Assembly: GCA_026391675.1 (NCBI GenBank)
Contig: JAPLDQ010000014.1
Span: 1 to 55,359 of the forward strand
Direction of reading: 5' to 3'
Length of the DNA: 55,359 nucleotides
Source of the DNA: Bacteroidota bacterium
Lineage (GTDB): Bacteria; Bacteroidota; Bacteroidia; Bacteroidales; JACABE01
Below, piece by piece: positions 16,350-25,987 of the stretch; positions within the stretch are counted from its first letter, which is position 1; each line of letters begins with the position of its first letter. The notes under the pieces are model-generated. The model was not told the origin of the DNA, did no database searches, and saw nothing but the letters and a program-made list of their open reading frames with translations. The position numbers and the translations under genes are program-made.

Positions 16350-18353
16350 ATGTGTGGTATAACAGCAATAGTAAATCTTAAAGGACATCAAATGCCTTTG
16401 CCTGAAGTTATTCATCAGATGACGAATAGCCTGAGGCATCGCGGTCCTGATGATGAAGGCTATGTGCTGTTTAAAGACAATGAACCTTGTTGTGCCGGTG
16501 GAAAAGATACACAGCCAACAGCCTGGCATACCAAATTTCCATATACTCCAACGTCTGATATTGCTGAATTATCATTTGATTTCAATATAGCATTGGGTCA
16601 TCGCCGCTTGTCGGTGATTGATTTATCGGAAGCTGCCCATCAGCCCATGTGTAATGATGAGGTATGGATAACGCTGAATGGTGAAATCTATAATTATATT
16701 GAGCTTCGCAACGAACTGATTGCTTTGGGTCATAGTTTTATCAGCCAGAGCGATACCGAAGTCTTATTAAAAGCCTATACAGCCTGGGGTGTGGAATGTC
16801 TCCAAAAACTCAACGGCATGTGGAGTTTTGTGATTTACGATAAGAAAAAGGATCTGCTTTTTGCAAGCCGCGACCGCTTTGGCGTAAAACCATTGTATTA
16901 CTACCGTGATGAAAATTTACTGGCTTTTGCTTCTGAACAAAAGGCATTGCTGCAGATTCCTGATAATAATATAAAAGAAAATCCGGCTGCCATTTTTGAT
17001 TTTCTTTTCTTGAATCAGATTGAAATGCAGCCTGAAGGCTTTTTTAAAAATGTTTTTGAACTGATGCCTGCTCATTATATCATTTTCGATATAAAACAGC
17101 AAAAATTATCAGTAAATAAATATTATGAACTGAGCTTTAATCCTGAACTGGAGGCCTATGATGCCGGAAAGCAAGTTGAATATGTCAGAAAAACGAGAAA
17201 ACTTATTCGTGAAGCGATAAATATCAGGCTAAGGTCCGATATTCCGGTTGGTTTTTGCCTTAGTGGCGGTATCGACAGCTCAAGTATTGTCTGTTTGGCT
17301 TCAGAAATCAGTAAGGAAAACAAATTAAGCCAATTGGGCTCACAGTTAAAGACGTTTACTGCCATAAATCAAACCACTGAATATAACGAAGCCGGCTGGG
17401 CCGAGATGGTCGTTAAAAAAACGGATACAGAATGGATAAAAGCCAATTGTACGGCAGGGGATATGATGCAGGAATTGCCGAAAATCATCTACCATCAGGA
17501 TATTCCGCTGTTTTCAACATCAACTTATGCCCAATATAAAGTAATGCAGGCTGCTGCTTCCCATGGTATCCATATTTTGATTGACGGTCAGGGTGGCGAT
17601 GAGCTCTTTGCAGGCTATCCGCCTTTCTTCAGTGCCTATTATACTGAATTAATCTGCAGACTGCAATGGAAAACCCTCGTTGCAGAGTTTAAAAACATAG
17701 CTAATTCACCGACTTCATTGGCAATTTTTAGCAAATCTCTGGTTAAATATGGTCTGGATAAAATCTTACCAAAACAATTTTCATTAGCATTTGCAAAGCA
17801 AATTAAAGCAGAAGCCAGATATCTGAAACCTGAGTTACTTTCCAAGAATAAAACCACAGTTAATTTTGCAGGCGAATATCAGTTGATTGGCTGTAATCCT
17901 TTATTAAAAGATTATTTCACCAAAGTCTATCTTAAAAATCTCCTGCGCTGGGAAGACCGTTGTTCCATGACGTTCTCCGTTGAATCACGTACACCGTTTT
18001 CAGATGATATTCAACTGATAGAATATATTTTTGGTATTTCTTCAACTTATAAAATCAGGAATGGCTGGAGTAAATCATTGCTCAGAAATGCCATGGAAGG
18101 GATATTGCCTGATGCCATAAAAAACCGCACTGATAAAATGGGATTTTCCACACCTCAGCAGTTATGGCTAAAGCAGGTTAACCTGCAGATGAAAGAAAAA
18201 ATTACCGCCTTGCACCACCTCGACAAATATGTAAATGCTGAGTTATTACTTAAAGACTGGGATAGTATTTTCAACGGCAGCAATACCAAAGCCCAGGATT
18301 TTGCCTTCCGTTATATGAATTATCTGATGTGGAAAGATATATTTAAGAAATAA
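16350..18353 (+). CDS. asnB: Asparagine synthase (glutamine-hydrolysing)
   Basis: 667 residues. N-terminal class-II glutaminase with nucleophile Cys2 (MCGITAIV), RHRGPDDEG and GEIYNYIELR; C-terminal synthetase with pyrophosphatase-type SGGIDSSS. It makes asparagine from aspartate, glutamine and ATP, or in related proteins amidates other acceptors. An insertion of about 30 residues (45-75, containing CCAGGKDTQPTAW) before LGHRRLSVIDLS is longer than in E. coli AsnB and is common in Bacteroidota versions. Linked to the DUF2148 gene by a 2-bp gap. Confidence 0.92.
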   Translation: MCGITAIVNLKGHQMPLPEVIHQMTNSLRHRGPDDEGYVLFKDNEPCCAGGKDTQPTAWHTKFPYTPTSDIAELSFDFNIALGHRRLSVIDLSEAAHQPMCNDEVWITLNGEIYNYIELRNELIALGHSFISQSDTEVLLKAYTAWGVECLQKLNGMWSFVIYDKKKDLLFASRDRFGVKPLYYYRDENLLAFASEQKALLQIPDNNIKENPAAIFDFLFLNQIEMQPEGFFKNVFELMPAHYIIFDIKQQKLSVNKYYELSFNPELEAYDAGKQVEYVRKTRKLIREAINIRLRSDIPVGFCLSGGIDSSSIVCLASEISKENKLSQLGSQLKTFTAINQTTEYNEAGWAEMVVKKTDTEWIKANCTAGDMMQELPKIIYHQDIPLFSTSTYAQYKVMQAAASHGIHILIDGQGGDELFAGYPPFFSAYYTELICRLQWKTLVAEFKNIANSPTSLAIFSKSLVKYGLDKILPKQFSLAFAKQIKAEARYLKPELLSKNKTTVNFAGEYQLIGCNPLLKDYFTKVYLKNLLRWEDRCSMTFSVESRTPFSDDIQLIEYIFGISSTYKIRNGWSKSLLRNAMEGILPDAIKNRTDKMGFSTPQQLWLKQVNLQMKEKITALHHLDKYVNAELLLKDWDSIFNGSNTKAQDFAFRYMNYLMWKDIFKK

Positions 18354-18488
18354 TACTTTCTAATTAGATAAATTGCATATTTTTGTTTTTTAATTAACAA
18401 TTATGAATACATATTGATTGGATTGTATTATTCTTTCAATTGCATTTCTCAAAATAATAATAATTTCTAATCAATAATATATAAAGGT

Positions 18489-20042
18489 TTGAAGAAAATA
18501 ATTTATTTTTTATCCGTATTGTTTTTGTTATCGGGATGTGCTTCTGTTTTTAATGGTAAATATCAGGAAGTTACTATCCTTACTAATGATCAAAACAAAG
18601 TATATATCAATGGTGATTCAGCTAAAATGATTAATGGTAAATATCTGTTGAAAAGAGATAGAATTCCTAAAGAAATCACTGTTAAGCGTGAAGGTTATAA
18701 AGACGAAAATATTACGATAATGCAATACAAAAAATCTCCTTTGTATATTTTATCGTGTTTTCCATTTGGTATATTGGTTTATCCTATGCTTTACGATAAT
18801 GGTAAAAATGCATGGGATTATGATGGGGAAATTAATATTGGAGGAAATATGAAAATCCTTCCACCAAAAGAAGTGGATGCCAAAGAAATCAGACTGAATA
18901 ATGTAAATATTGATTTAAAGGAAGATAGTGTAAAATACAGATATTTTTCTACCTATAAATCGTTTAAGCAGGAAGAGAAAACTAAAACCGGAAAAAGTGA
19001 TGAAAATGAAAGAGTGAAAATTGGAAATACAATATTTTCAGATATCTTAAATACACTTTTAAAGGAAAAAGGATATATTGATACAACAAAAAAAATGTTA
19101 AAGGACAACTATTTGGATAATTTATTGATAGATGCCGTAATTACAGATTACACTTACCATTATGTAGATAATTATTATTCAGTTTATTATGACTTCTCCA
19201 ATTCGAATGGGGGTATGATTTTCGTGGACCTTACAATAAATTGGAAAGCATTGGATTTTTATAAAAAACCAATTTATTCAATTTCAACTAAAGTCAGATC
19301 CGGTCAGTTTAGCTGTCAAAGGGATAACGAAAAAGATGTTGTTTATAAGGCTATAAAAGATGCTATGGAATTTGGTCTGATAGATTTTATGAATTCAAAG
19401 GAGGTAAACCAGTTATTGCATGATAAAAGCCAACAGAAAGTGGAAGAATCATTCGAAGAAATTATTTTACCTAAGTCAGATAAATATGCCAATAATTTAT
19501 CTGATGCAGTAAAATCATCCGTAACGCTTAAATGTAAAAATGGTCATGGAAGTGGTTTCCTTATTAGTGATAACGGTTATATACTTACAAATTACCATGT
19601 AATTTCCGATACATCCGGTTTGAAAGTTATTATGTATAATGATACTGTTTATGATGTTAAGGTTATAAGATATAGTAAAATTTATGATTTAGCACTATTA
19701 AAAATAGAGGCAAAAGGACTGATTTCTCTTAAAATCAGTCAGTCTCCTGATATTGATGTAGCATCTGAAATTTATGCTATTGGAACGCCATTGGCTGAAG
19801 ATTTATCACAAACCATATCAAAAGGTATTATTTCAGCAGTTAGAAAAATTTCTGAAACTTCAAAAATAATACAAACGGATGCAAGTGTTAATGCAGGTAA
19901 TAGCGGTGGAGCTATCGTAAATAAAAATGGAATGGTAATTGGAATTGTTAGTTCTAAATTGAAAGCATTTGGAATTGAGGGTGTTGCTTTTGGAATACCT
20001 GCTTTTGAGATATTTGATAAACTAAAAATCAATTTTAAATAA
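18489..20042 (+). CDS. Lipoprotein with C-terminal trypsin-like (DegP-type) protease, copy 1
   Basis: 517 residues. The start is a TTG at 18489, directly preceding KKIIYFLSVLFLLSGC; no in-frame ATG exists before it and the tandem copy has the equivalent ATG. Lipobox LSGC; then a PEGA-like segment (VKREGYKDENITI), a novel middle region (about 90-330) and a chymotrypsin-fold protease with His370 (TNYHVISD), Asp400 (YDLALLKI) and Ser472 (GNSGGAIVN). No PDZ domain follows, unlike DegP. I infer an envelope-anchored protease. A -7 box TATTTTTG lies at 18378-18385. The next gene is a paralogue. Confidence 0.8.
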   Translation: MKKIIYFLSVLFLLSGCASVFNGKYQEVTILTNDQNKVYINGDSAKMINGKYLLKRDRIPKEITVKREGYKDENITIMQYKKSPLYILSCFPFGILVYPMLYDNGKNAWDYDGEINIGGNMKILPPKEVDAKEIRLNNVNIDLKEDSVKYRYFSTYKSFKQEEKTKTGKSDENERVKIGNTIFSDILNTLLKEKGYIDTTKKMLKDNYLDNLLIDAVITDYTYHYVDNYYSVYYDFSNSNGGMIFVDLTINWKALDFYKKPIYSISTKVRSGQFSCQRDNEKDVVYKAIKDAMEFGLIDFMNSKEVNQLLHDKSQQKVEESFEEIILPKSDKYANNLSDAVKSSVTLKCKNGHGSGFLISDNGYILTNYHVISDTSGLKVIMYNDTVYDVKVIRYSKIYDLALLKIEAKGLISLKISQSPDIDVASEIYAIGTPLAEDLSQTISKGIISAVRKISETSKIIQTDASVNAGNSGGAIVNKNGMVIGIVSSKLKAFGIEGVAFGIPAFEIFDKLKINFK

Positions 20043-20173
20043 TTATAGATTAAAAGTTTAAATAATTTTCTGAATTAATTAATTCTTTTTAAATACCAGG
20101 TTTAGAAAATAAAAAGCTGTCGAAAATTATATAAAATTCAAGATATTATTTATAACAAATTAATAGTTTAAGA

Positions 20174-21709
20174 ATGAAAAAACTTATTTTCGCATTAATA
20201 GCAGCTTTTTTTCTGTCTTCCTGTGCAAGCATCCTCAATAGCAAATACCAGAAAGTCGACATTAAAACAGATTCAAAAAATGAAATTTTAATTAATGGAG
20301 AAAAGCTTATTACTAAAAATGGAAAATATGTATTAGTAAGAGACGGTAAGGCAAAAGAAATTACAGCAAGATGCGAAGGTTATAAAGATGAGCATGTTAC
20401 GATATTGCAATGTAAAAGACCTTTTTTATATGTACTGTCCTGGATTCCATTTATAGCTGCTTCTCCACTCGTCCCTATATGTGATGATGGCTTAAAATCG
20501 CGCAATTATGAAAAGGAAATTGTTATTGGCGAAAGGATGTTAAAACTTCCCGAAAAAGATAATAATTTAAAGGCCATCAGAATAAATAACTTTAAGATTG
20601 ACTTAAAAGCAGATAGTATTAAATACAGGTATTTTGCCAACTACAACTCCTTTAAAAATAATAAGGACAAAAAATCTGTAGTCAATGAGAAAAAAGAAAA
20701 TATAAAGATTGAAAATTCAATATATTCAGAAATTCTGAATGATATTCTAAAAGGGAAAGGATATATTGATACTACCAATAATGCCTTAAAAGACAGTTAT
20801 TCCGGTAATTTATTGATAGATGCAGCAATTACTGATGTAACAGTTAATTATATTGGTAATTTTTACTTTAATAACAGATCTTATAGAGGCTTTATATATA
20901 TAGAATTAGGCGTGAAATGGCAAGTTTTGGATTATTATAAAATGCCTGTTTTCCTATTAAAAACAAAAACGAAATCAGGGCAATTTGCTGTATTAAATCC
21001 TGAAAAAGATGCATACAAAGCAGTTAAAGATGCATTAGAATTTGGTTTGATTGATTTTATGAATACAAAAGAGGTCGTAGATTTAATGCATGATAAAAGT
21101 CAGCGCAATGCTGAGCAATCTTTTGATGAAATTGAAATCCCAAAATCTGCAAAATATGTGTCCAGTGTATCAGAAGCAACAAAATCATCTGTGACAATTA
21201 AAAATAAAAATGGTCATGCCAGTGGCTTTATTATTAGTAATAATGGTTTTATAATAACAAATTATCATGTTATATCTGATACTTCTGATTTAAAGGTTTT
21301 ATTAAACGACTCAGTTTATGATGTCGAAATTATAAGAGTTAGTAAAATTCATGATTTAGCGCTTTTAAAAATTAAAGCAAATGGATTTATTCCTTTTAAA
21401 ATCAGCGAATCAAAAGAAATAGAAATTGCATCTGAAATATATGCAATTGGTACTCCAACAGCTGAAGATTTATCGCAAACAATATCAAAGGGAATCGTTT
21501 CTGCTGTGAGGAAAACCAATGAAAATTCCAAATTAATTCAAACAGATGCAAGTGTAAACGGAGGAAATAGTGGCGGAGCTATTATTAATAAAGATGGATT
21601 GGTTATAGGTGTCGTAAGCTCAAAATTGAAAGGATTTGGAATTGAAGGTGTCGCTTTTGGAATTCCAGGCTATGAAATAATAAGCAAACTAAAACTCAAT
21701 ATAAAATAA
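20174..21709 (+). CDS. Lipoprotein with C-terminal trypsin-like protease, copy 2
   Basis: 511 residues, collinear with the preceding gene from the lipobox (FLSSC) to the C-terminus, so a tandem duplication. Triad His365, Asp394 and Ser466 (GGNSGGAI) is intact. The middle region keeps YRYF..Y.SFK and GLIDFMN.KEV but differs in many positions, so the duplication is old. The 131 bp between the copies hold no terminator that I can see, so they may be one transcript. Confidence 0.8.
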   Translation: MKKLIFALIAAFFLSSCASILNSKYQKVDIKTDSKNEILINGEKLITKNGKYVLVRDGKAKEITARCEGYKDEHVTILQCKRPFLYVLSWIPFIAASPLVPICDDGLKSRNYEKEIVIGERMLKLPEKDNNLKAIRINNFKIDLKADSIKYRYFANYNSFKNNKDKKSVVNEKKENIKIENSIYSEILNDILKGKGYIDTTNNALKDSYSGNLLIDAAITDVTVNYIGNFYFNNRSYRGFIYIELGVKWQVLDYYKMPVFLLKTKTKSGQFAVLNPEKDAYKAVKDALEFGLIDFMNTKEVVDLMHDKSQRNAEQSFDEIEIPKSAKYVSSVSEATKSSVTIKNKNGHASGFIISNNGFIITNYHVISDTSDLKVLLNDSVYDVEIIRVSKIHDLALLKIKANGFIPFKISESKEIEIASEIYAIGTPTAEDLSQTISKGIVSAVRKTNENSKLIQTDASVNGGNSGGAIINKDGLVIGVVSSKLKGFGIEGVAFGIPGYEIISKLKLNIK

Positions 21710-21710
21710 T

Positions 21711-21815
21711 ATCCTACCGGAAACCCAACAATATTCAGGAGGTTGCCTTGCCGCATTAGAACAAATGGTTGATACCTTGTTAAAAGAAGATCCAATAATC
21801 TTTTTATGTTCTTAA
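21711..21815 (+). pseudogene. Possible gene fragment after the protease pair
   Basis: A 34-codon frame without a start reads ILPETQQYSGGCLAALEQM and then VDTLLKEDPIIF before a stop. Its composition looks protein-like, unlike the AT-rich rest of this spacer, but I cannot place it. It could be a decayed 3' end or chance. Confidence 0.25.
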
Positions 21816-21911
21816 ATACAATAGTTTTGCAATAATTATATTTTGCTGTTTTATTTTATTAAAAATGATTTTAAAACAACGATTAACGATTGCAGATTTA
21901 ATATCTTAAGA

Positions 21912-21928
21912 AAAGTCCGTAGGACTTT
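21912..21928. repeat. Short palindrome in spacer
   Basis: AAAGTCC GTA GGACTTT, a 7-bp perfect inverted repeat, followed at 21964-21978 by CTACGTAGTAGCG. It lies between convergent genes and may serve as a weak bidirectional terminator or be a REP-like element. Confidence 0.5.
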
Positions 21929-21991
21929 ACTGTTAATAATAAATATTTATAAATCTCACCTTAAGCTACGTAGTAGCGTCCTATATTATTT

Positions 21992-23023
21992 TTATTGTAT
22001 TATTATTTTTTTAGTGAGAAATGTTTTATTGTTATAAATTTTTAAAAAATAAACTCCTTTAGATGCGGTTGAAAGATCTATTAACATTGATTTTTCTTGT
22101 TGTAAAATTTTTTCTCCGCCTGTATTGTAAATCTCAATTTTGGAAATATCATTCAAACCAATATTGTCAAATTTTAGCTGAAATATTCCATTATTAGGAT
22201 TAGGGAAAATTGAATAATCATTGTCTGAATTTTCCTTAATACCCGATGGGCCTGAAGTTGCAGTGAAAATGCCAGCAACTTCAGTAGCAGTTAAGGCACG
22301 GTTATAAATCAGAACTTCATCTAAAACACCTTTAAATCCGGTTGAAGTTAAAACGTCTCTTAAGCCGAATTGTGTTGTCCCGGTTGGTGTTCCGTTTAAA
22401 GTAAAAGTAGAAGTGCTGAGTGAATCCTGACCCTGAGGTCCGATAGGCCCTCCGTTATATGAAAATCCTGTAGCTAATAATCCGTTGATATATAATTCAA
22501 TGCTATGATTGATATAATTATAAACACTTGCTACATGCACCCAGTTACCAGGATGCAATAATGAATCAGAATTGAAGCTGGCAGCACCAAATACGAAATT
22601 CAAATGATCCTGACTCCCTAAATTCCTTATTCCTAAATACCAGGCATTGTTAGCAATCATTGTGGCTGAAACCTGATAGTCAACAAATTTCATCCAGAGT
22701 GCAATACTAAAACTACTGCTGGTGCCAAAGTTAAATTGACTGGGTTGTCCTAAATCAATATAGGAGGTTGAATTAATGTTTGGTACAAAATCATAAGCAC
22801 TGTTAGCAACAGCATTTCTGTCAGTTGTTAATACAGGAGGTGTGTTTGCGGGAAAACCACCTGAAGAAACTGTGGATATTATTCCACTTCCTATTTGGTT
22901 GTTTGCATTTCCACTAAAAGGGAAATAAGCTACCAATCCATTTGTTGGGATTTGAGCGAATAAACTATTGGTTGAAAAAACTAATATATTGCAAAAAAAT
23001 ATTAAAAAGTAAATTTTTTTCAT
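21992..23023 (-). CDS. LamG-domain protein with T9SS sorting signal
   Basis: 343 residues: signal peptide (1-24, SLFAQ), a concanavalin-A-like LamG domain (about 30-235, starting GLVAYFPFSGNANNQIG and including ALWMKF, HVASVYNY and LDEVLIYNRALTATEV), then a type A T9SS C-terminal domain (about 262-343, IFPNPNNGIFQLKF to FLTKKIIIQ). The protein is therefore exported through the type IX secretion system and anchored or released at the cell surface; LamG domains bind glycans or proteins. It has no catalytic domain. Confidence 0.88.
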   Translation of the reverse strand: MKKIYFLIFFCNILVFSTNSLFAQIPTNGLVAYFPFSGNANNQIGSGIISTVSSGGFPANTPPVLTTDRNAVANSAYDFVPNINSTSYIDLGQPSQFNFGTSSSFSIALWMKFVDYQVSATMIANNAWYLGIRNLGSQDHLNFVFGAASFNSDSLLHPGNWVHVASVYNYINHSIELYINGLLATGFSYNGGPIGPQGQDSLSTSTFTLNGTPTGTTQFGLRDVLTSTGFKGVLDEVLIYNRALTATEVAGIFTATSGPSGIKENSDNDYSIFPNPNNGIFQLKFDNIGLNDISKIEIYNTGGEKILQQEKSMLIDLSTASKGVYFLKIYNNKTFLTKKIIIQ

Positions 23024-23302
23024 TTTTCTATGGTATTAAATTATATTCCAACTCATTACATTTTTCAGAATATGTCCCGTTTTTTATTATGGTATCTGGT
23101 CTCCATATTTAATTTAGTTTAAAAAGCTGCATAAATTTTAACATCTCGTTAAACATATCAATTGAAAAACAATCGTAATTTCTTTAAGTTCAATTATTTT
23201 CAATATTTACTCATTTAATTTCCTTATTAAAGAGAGTGAAAAATATTTAAATTAATTATTAACTTGAGCTTTATAAGCCTAATTAACCTTATTTAATTAA
23301 AC

Positions 23303-23318
23303 TGGCACGCTTTTTGGT
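23303..23318 (+). promoter_or_regulatory. Possible sigma-54 promoter
   Basis: TGGCACGCTTTTTGGT matches the sigma-54 -24/-12 consensus (TGGCACG N4 TTGCW) except G for C in the -12 element; the spacing is right. It is 51 bp upstream of the 23370 ATG. The rest of the 346-bp spacer 23024-23369 is AT-rich and shows nothing else. Confidence 0.4.
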
Positions 23319-23369
23319 AATCTAATATTAAATAAATAAAATAAATAAAATACTTTAATTTCCAGTATT

Positions 23370-24494
23370 ATGAAAAAGCTAATTATAATAACAGTAATTT
23401 TAGGATATATAGTATTTACTTATCCACTGTTTTCGCAAAATAACGGAAATCCTGCTCCACTCGGTCTAGCAGGTGATGATTTAAACTTATACGGTGTTTT
23501 AGATTTGTTTCAGCAATCAGCAACACTCGAAGAATTTGAGCAAAAACTCAATGCAGAAGATACCAAGCTCAATAACCTTGATCTGGACAGAGACGGTAAA
23601 ACAGATTATATTAAGGTAATTGACCATATAAATGGCACTTCACATGCTATTGTGCTTCAGGATGTGATTAATGAAAATGAATCACAGGATGTGGCTGTTA
23701 TTGAAGTTGACAGAGATAAAGACAATCAGGTCAGGATTCAGATTATTGGTGATGAACAGTTATACGGGAAAAATTATATTATTGAACCTGTAAACGGAAC
23801 ACCAAATCCCGGTTACACAGGAAATGCCAGCAACAATACTACTGTTGTCAACAATAATTATACTACCAACAATAATTACAATAATAATCGTGGTTATTAC
23901 AATGCTGTAGGTAGCTGGCATATTATCCATTTTATTTATGATCCTGTTTATGTGGTTTATGTTTCACCCTGGAGATGGGGATATTATCCTTCCTACTGGC
24001 GTCCATGGCATCAATGGGAATATAATGACTATTACGGATATTGGGGAAGACATCATAGTCATGCTTATTATCATCAAACAAATACCTATAATGTTCCGGC
24101 TGCAAACACCTATTACGGACCAAGAAGAACCACTTCCAATATTGTTCAGCAAAGAAGTGAAAGAGGAGAGTTTAAACGTGATGTAAGCCGTTCTAATCCT
24201 GATCTAAGAACTGTTAATCCACAAAATCAAAACATGAATAACAGAACTGTTAATCCTCAATACCAAAACAATAATAACAGAAACGCAAACATTCAAACAA
24301 GACCTGAAAACAGGAACTCAAATTATAATAATAACACGAATCAAAGAAGAGACAGGGCTGTCGAAAAAGTTAACAAACCAAACCGTGCTGAACAAATGAA
24401 TAAAAGATCAGATAACGTTAAAGCAGCAGAACGGAAAACTGAAAGTCGCCCGGCCGTAAAAGCCAAACTTGAAGAAACAGAAAAGAGAAGATAA
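23370..24494 (+). CDS. Secreted Asn/Tyr/His-rich protein
   Basis: 374 residues. Signal peptide (1-22, TYPLFSQ); a small ordered domain (about 35-135) with an EF-hand-like loop LDLDRDGKTDYIKV; an Asn/Thr-rich linker (150-175); an aromatic block rich in Tyr, Trp and His (180-240, for example YYGYWGRHHSHAYYH); and a basic Asn/Arg-rich tail with two near-identical RTVNPQ..N units. I do not recognise a family with known function. The low-complexity tail suggests a structural or adhesive envelope protein. Its promoter may be sigma-54 dependent. Confidence 0.7.
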   Translation: MKKLIIITVILGYIVFTYPLFSQNNGNPAPLGLAGDDLNLYGVLDLFQQSATLEEFEQKLNAEDTKLNNLDLDRDGKTDYIKVIDHINGTSHAIVLQDVINENESQDVAVIEVDRDKDNQVRIQIIGDEQLYGKNYIIEPVNGTPNPGYTGNASNNTTVVNNNYTTNNNYNNNRGYYNAVGSWHIIHFIYDPVYVVYVSPWRWGYYPSYWRPWHQWEYNDYYGYWGRHHSHAYYHQTNTYNVPAANTYYGPRRTTSNIVQQRSERGEFKRDVSRSNPDLRTVNPQNQNMNNRTVNPQYQNNNNRNANIQTRPENRNSNYNNNTNQRRDRAVEKVNKPNRAEQMNKRSDNVKAAERKTESRPAVKAKLEETEKRR

Positions 24495-24546
24495 GGCTTT
24501 AGCCATATGATAATATTGGGGTTCAATATTTTATTGTATAATTAAT

Positions 24547-24597
24547 GCCGGTAATGAATACGAGATAAAAAGTATTCTTACCGGCTATGTTTGTTTT
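24547..24597 (+). terminator. Probable terminator of the Asn-rich gene
   Basis: GCCGGTAATGAATA (24547-24560) pairs with TATTCTTACCGGC (24573-24585) with one bulged base, followed by TATGTTTGTTTT. The T-rich tail overlaps the -33 box of the next promoter. Confidence 0.6.
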
Positions 24598-24621
24598 ATT
24601 AACTTAGGTTGATTACTTTTG
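24590..24621 (+). promoter_or_regulatory. Complete Bacteroidota promoter
   Basis: -33 TTTG at 24590-24593, 20-bp spacer, -7 TACTTTTG at 24614-24621. It drives the PLP enzyme gene, ATG 32 bp downstream. Confidence 0.7.
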
Positions 24622-24652
24622 CAAAAAATAAAATTTAATAAAATAAGATATC

Positions 24653-25834
24653 ATGAACACCAAAAAATCAGGTTTTAACACAAAACTAATCCATGCCGGT
24701 GAACTGGACGACCAGTTTGGCTCAGCAACAGTGCCTATCTACCAGACATCAACTTTTAAATTCGAAAGTGCCGAAGAGGGTGCCCGCTGTTTTTCAGGCG
24801 AAAGCAATGGTTATATTTATACCCGTATCGGTAATCCTACTATTGATGCTCTGGAACGTCAGATAGCCATACTGGAAAATGGTTTTGGTGGTATTGCCGT
24901 TAGTTCAGGTATGGCTGCTGTTAACGTGATTTATCAGGCTTTACTGGCTTCAGGTGACCACATGGTAAGTACTGATGCTGTTTATGGCCCTTCACGTGCC
25001 ATTATGGAAAATCATTATGTTAAATATGGTGTTCAAAGTACATATATTAATACAACCGATCTGGCTGAAATAGAAAAAGCCTTTAAACCCAATACCAAGG
25101 TTTTGTTCATCGAAACACCTGCCAATCCTACCATGGATATTACTGACATTGCAGGCTGTGCTGAAATTGCACACAAACATGGTGCTTTGCTGATTGTTGA
25201 CAATACATTCTGCAGTCCTTACTTACAAAATCCACTGGATTTAGGTGCTGATATTTTGTTTCATTCCATGACCAAATCTATCAACGGACATGCTGATATC
25301 GTAGGTGGTATCATCGTCAGCAAAACTGAAGAAATGTACAAAAAACTTCGCGGTATGATGATAAGCTTAGGCTGCAATATGGATCCTCATCAGGCTTATA
25401 TGGTTATCAGAGGTTTAAAAACCCTGGGTATCCGTGTTGACCGCGCTACAGAAAATGCTGAAAAGATTGCGGTGTTCTTAGAAAATCATCCTAAAATAGC
25501 ATGGATAAAATATCCGGGCTTAAAATCTCATCCTCAGTATGAACTAGGACAACGCCAGATGAAAGCCAGTGGTTCTATGATCAGCTTTGGTCTTACAACA
25601 GGTTTTGAAGGTGCAAAAAAACTGATGGACAATGTTCAGCTTTGTTTACTGGCGGTATCTTTAGGAGGTGTGGAAACTTTAATACAGCATCCTGCTTCCA
25701 TGACGCATTCCAAAGTATCTAAAGAAGGCAAATTAAAAGCCGGTATAACCGATGATTTGATCCGTTTTGCTGTAGGTATTGAAGATGCTGAAGATATTAT
25801 TGATGATTTAAGACAGGGACTGGAAAAAGCATAG
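24653..25834 (+). CDS. Cys/Met-metabolism PLP enzyme (cystathionine gamma-lyase / synthase type)
   Basis: 393 residues, standard for the fold-type I trans-sulfuration family. PLP lysine in HSMTKSINGHAD (about 205-216), YIYTRIGNPT, SSGMAAV and ETPANPTMDI are all present. Members make or cleave cystathionine, or eliminate methanethiol from methionine. The loop that carries the active-site Cys of methionine gamma-lyases reads VYGPSRAI here, with no Cys, so a strict methionine gamma-lyase is unlikely; I cannot choose between MetB- and MetC/CGL-type activity from sequence alone. Own promoter and terminator, so monocistronic. Confidence 0.85.
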   Translation: MNTKKSGFNTKLIHAGELDDQFGSATVPIYQTSTFKFESAEEGARCFSGESNGYIYTRIGNPTIDALERQIAILENGFGGIAVSSGMAAVNVIYQALLASGDHMVSTDAVYGPSRAIMENHYVKYGVQSTYINTTDLAEIEKAFKPNTKVLFIETPANPTMDITDIAGCAEIAHKHGALLIVDNTFCSPYLQNPLDLGADILFHSMTKSINGHADIVGGIIVSKTEEMYKKLRGMMISLGCNMDPHQAYMVIRGLKTLGIRVDRATENAEKIAVFLENHPKIAWIKYPGLKSHPQYELGQRQMKASGSMISFGLTTGFEGAKKLMDNVQLCLLAVSLGGVETLIQHPASMTHSKVSKEGKLKAGITDDLIRFAVGIEDAEDIIDDLRQGLEKA

Positions 25835-25854
25835 TTCTGTAAAATTAAATATTG

Positions 25855-25900
25855 AAACGTCCGGTAAATGAAAATTTTTTTATTTCCGGACGTTTTTTTT
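25855..25900 (+). terminator. Terminator of the PLP enzyme gene
   Basis: AAACGTCCGG (25855-25864) pairs with CCGGACGTTT (25886-25895), then a T run to 25900. Confidence 0.88.
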
Positions 25901-25987
25901 ATGCATATTTTCAATAAAATTGTATTTTTGAATCTGAATTAATCATCAGAAGTGCAGCGTCAGCACGGTAAACATTGACAATAAGAT

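Noticed and set aside
21843-22037. 64-codon open frame on the plus strand
   Set aside because: AT-rich and hydrophobic by composition, overlaps the end of the convergent LamG gene, no ribosome-binding or family signal.
24653-25834. Methionine gamma-lyase label
   Set aside because: The active-site Cys expected in that family is absent.
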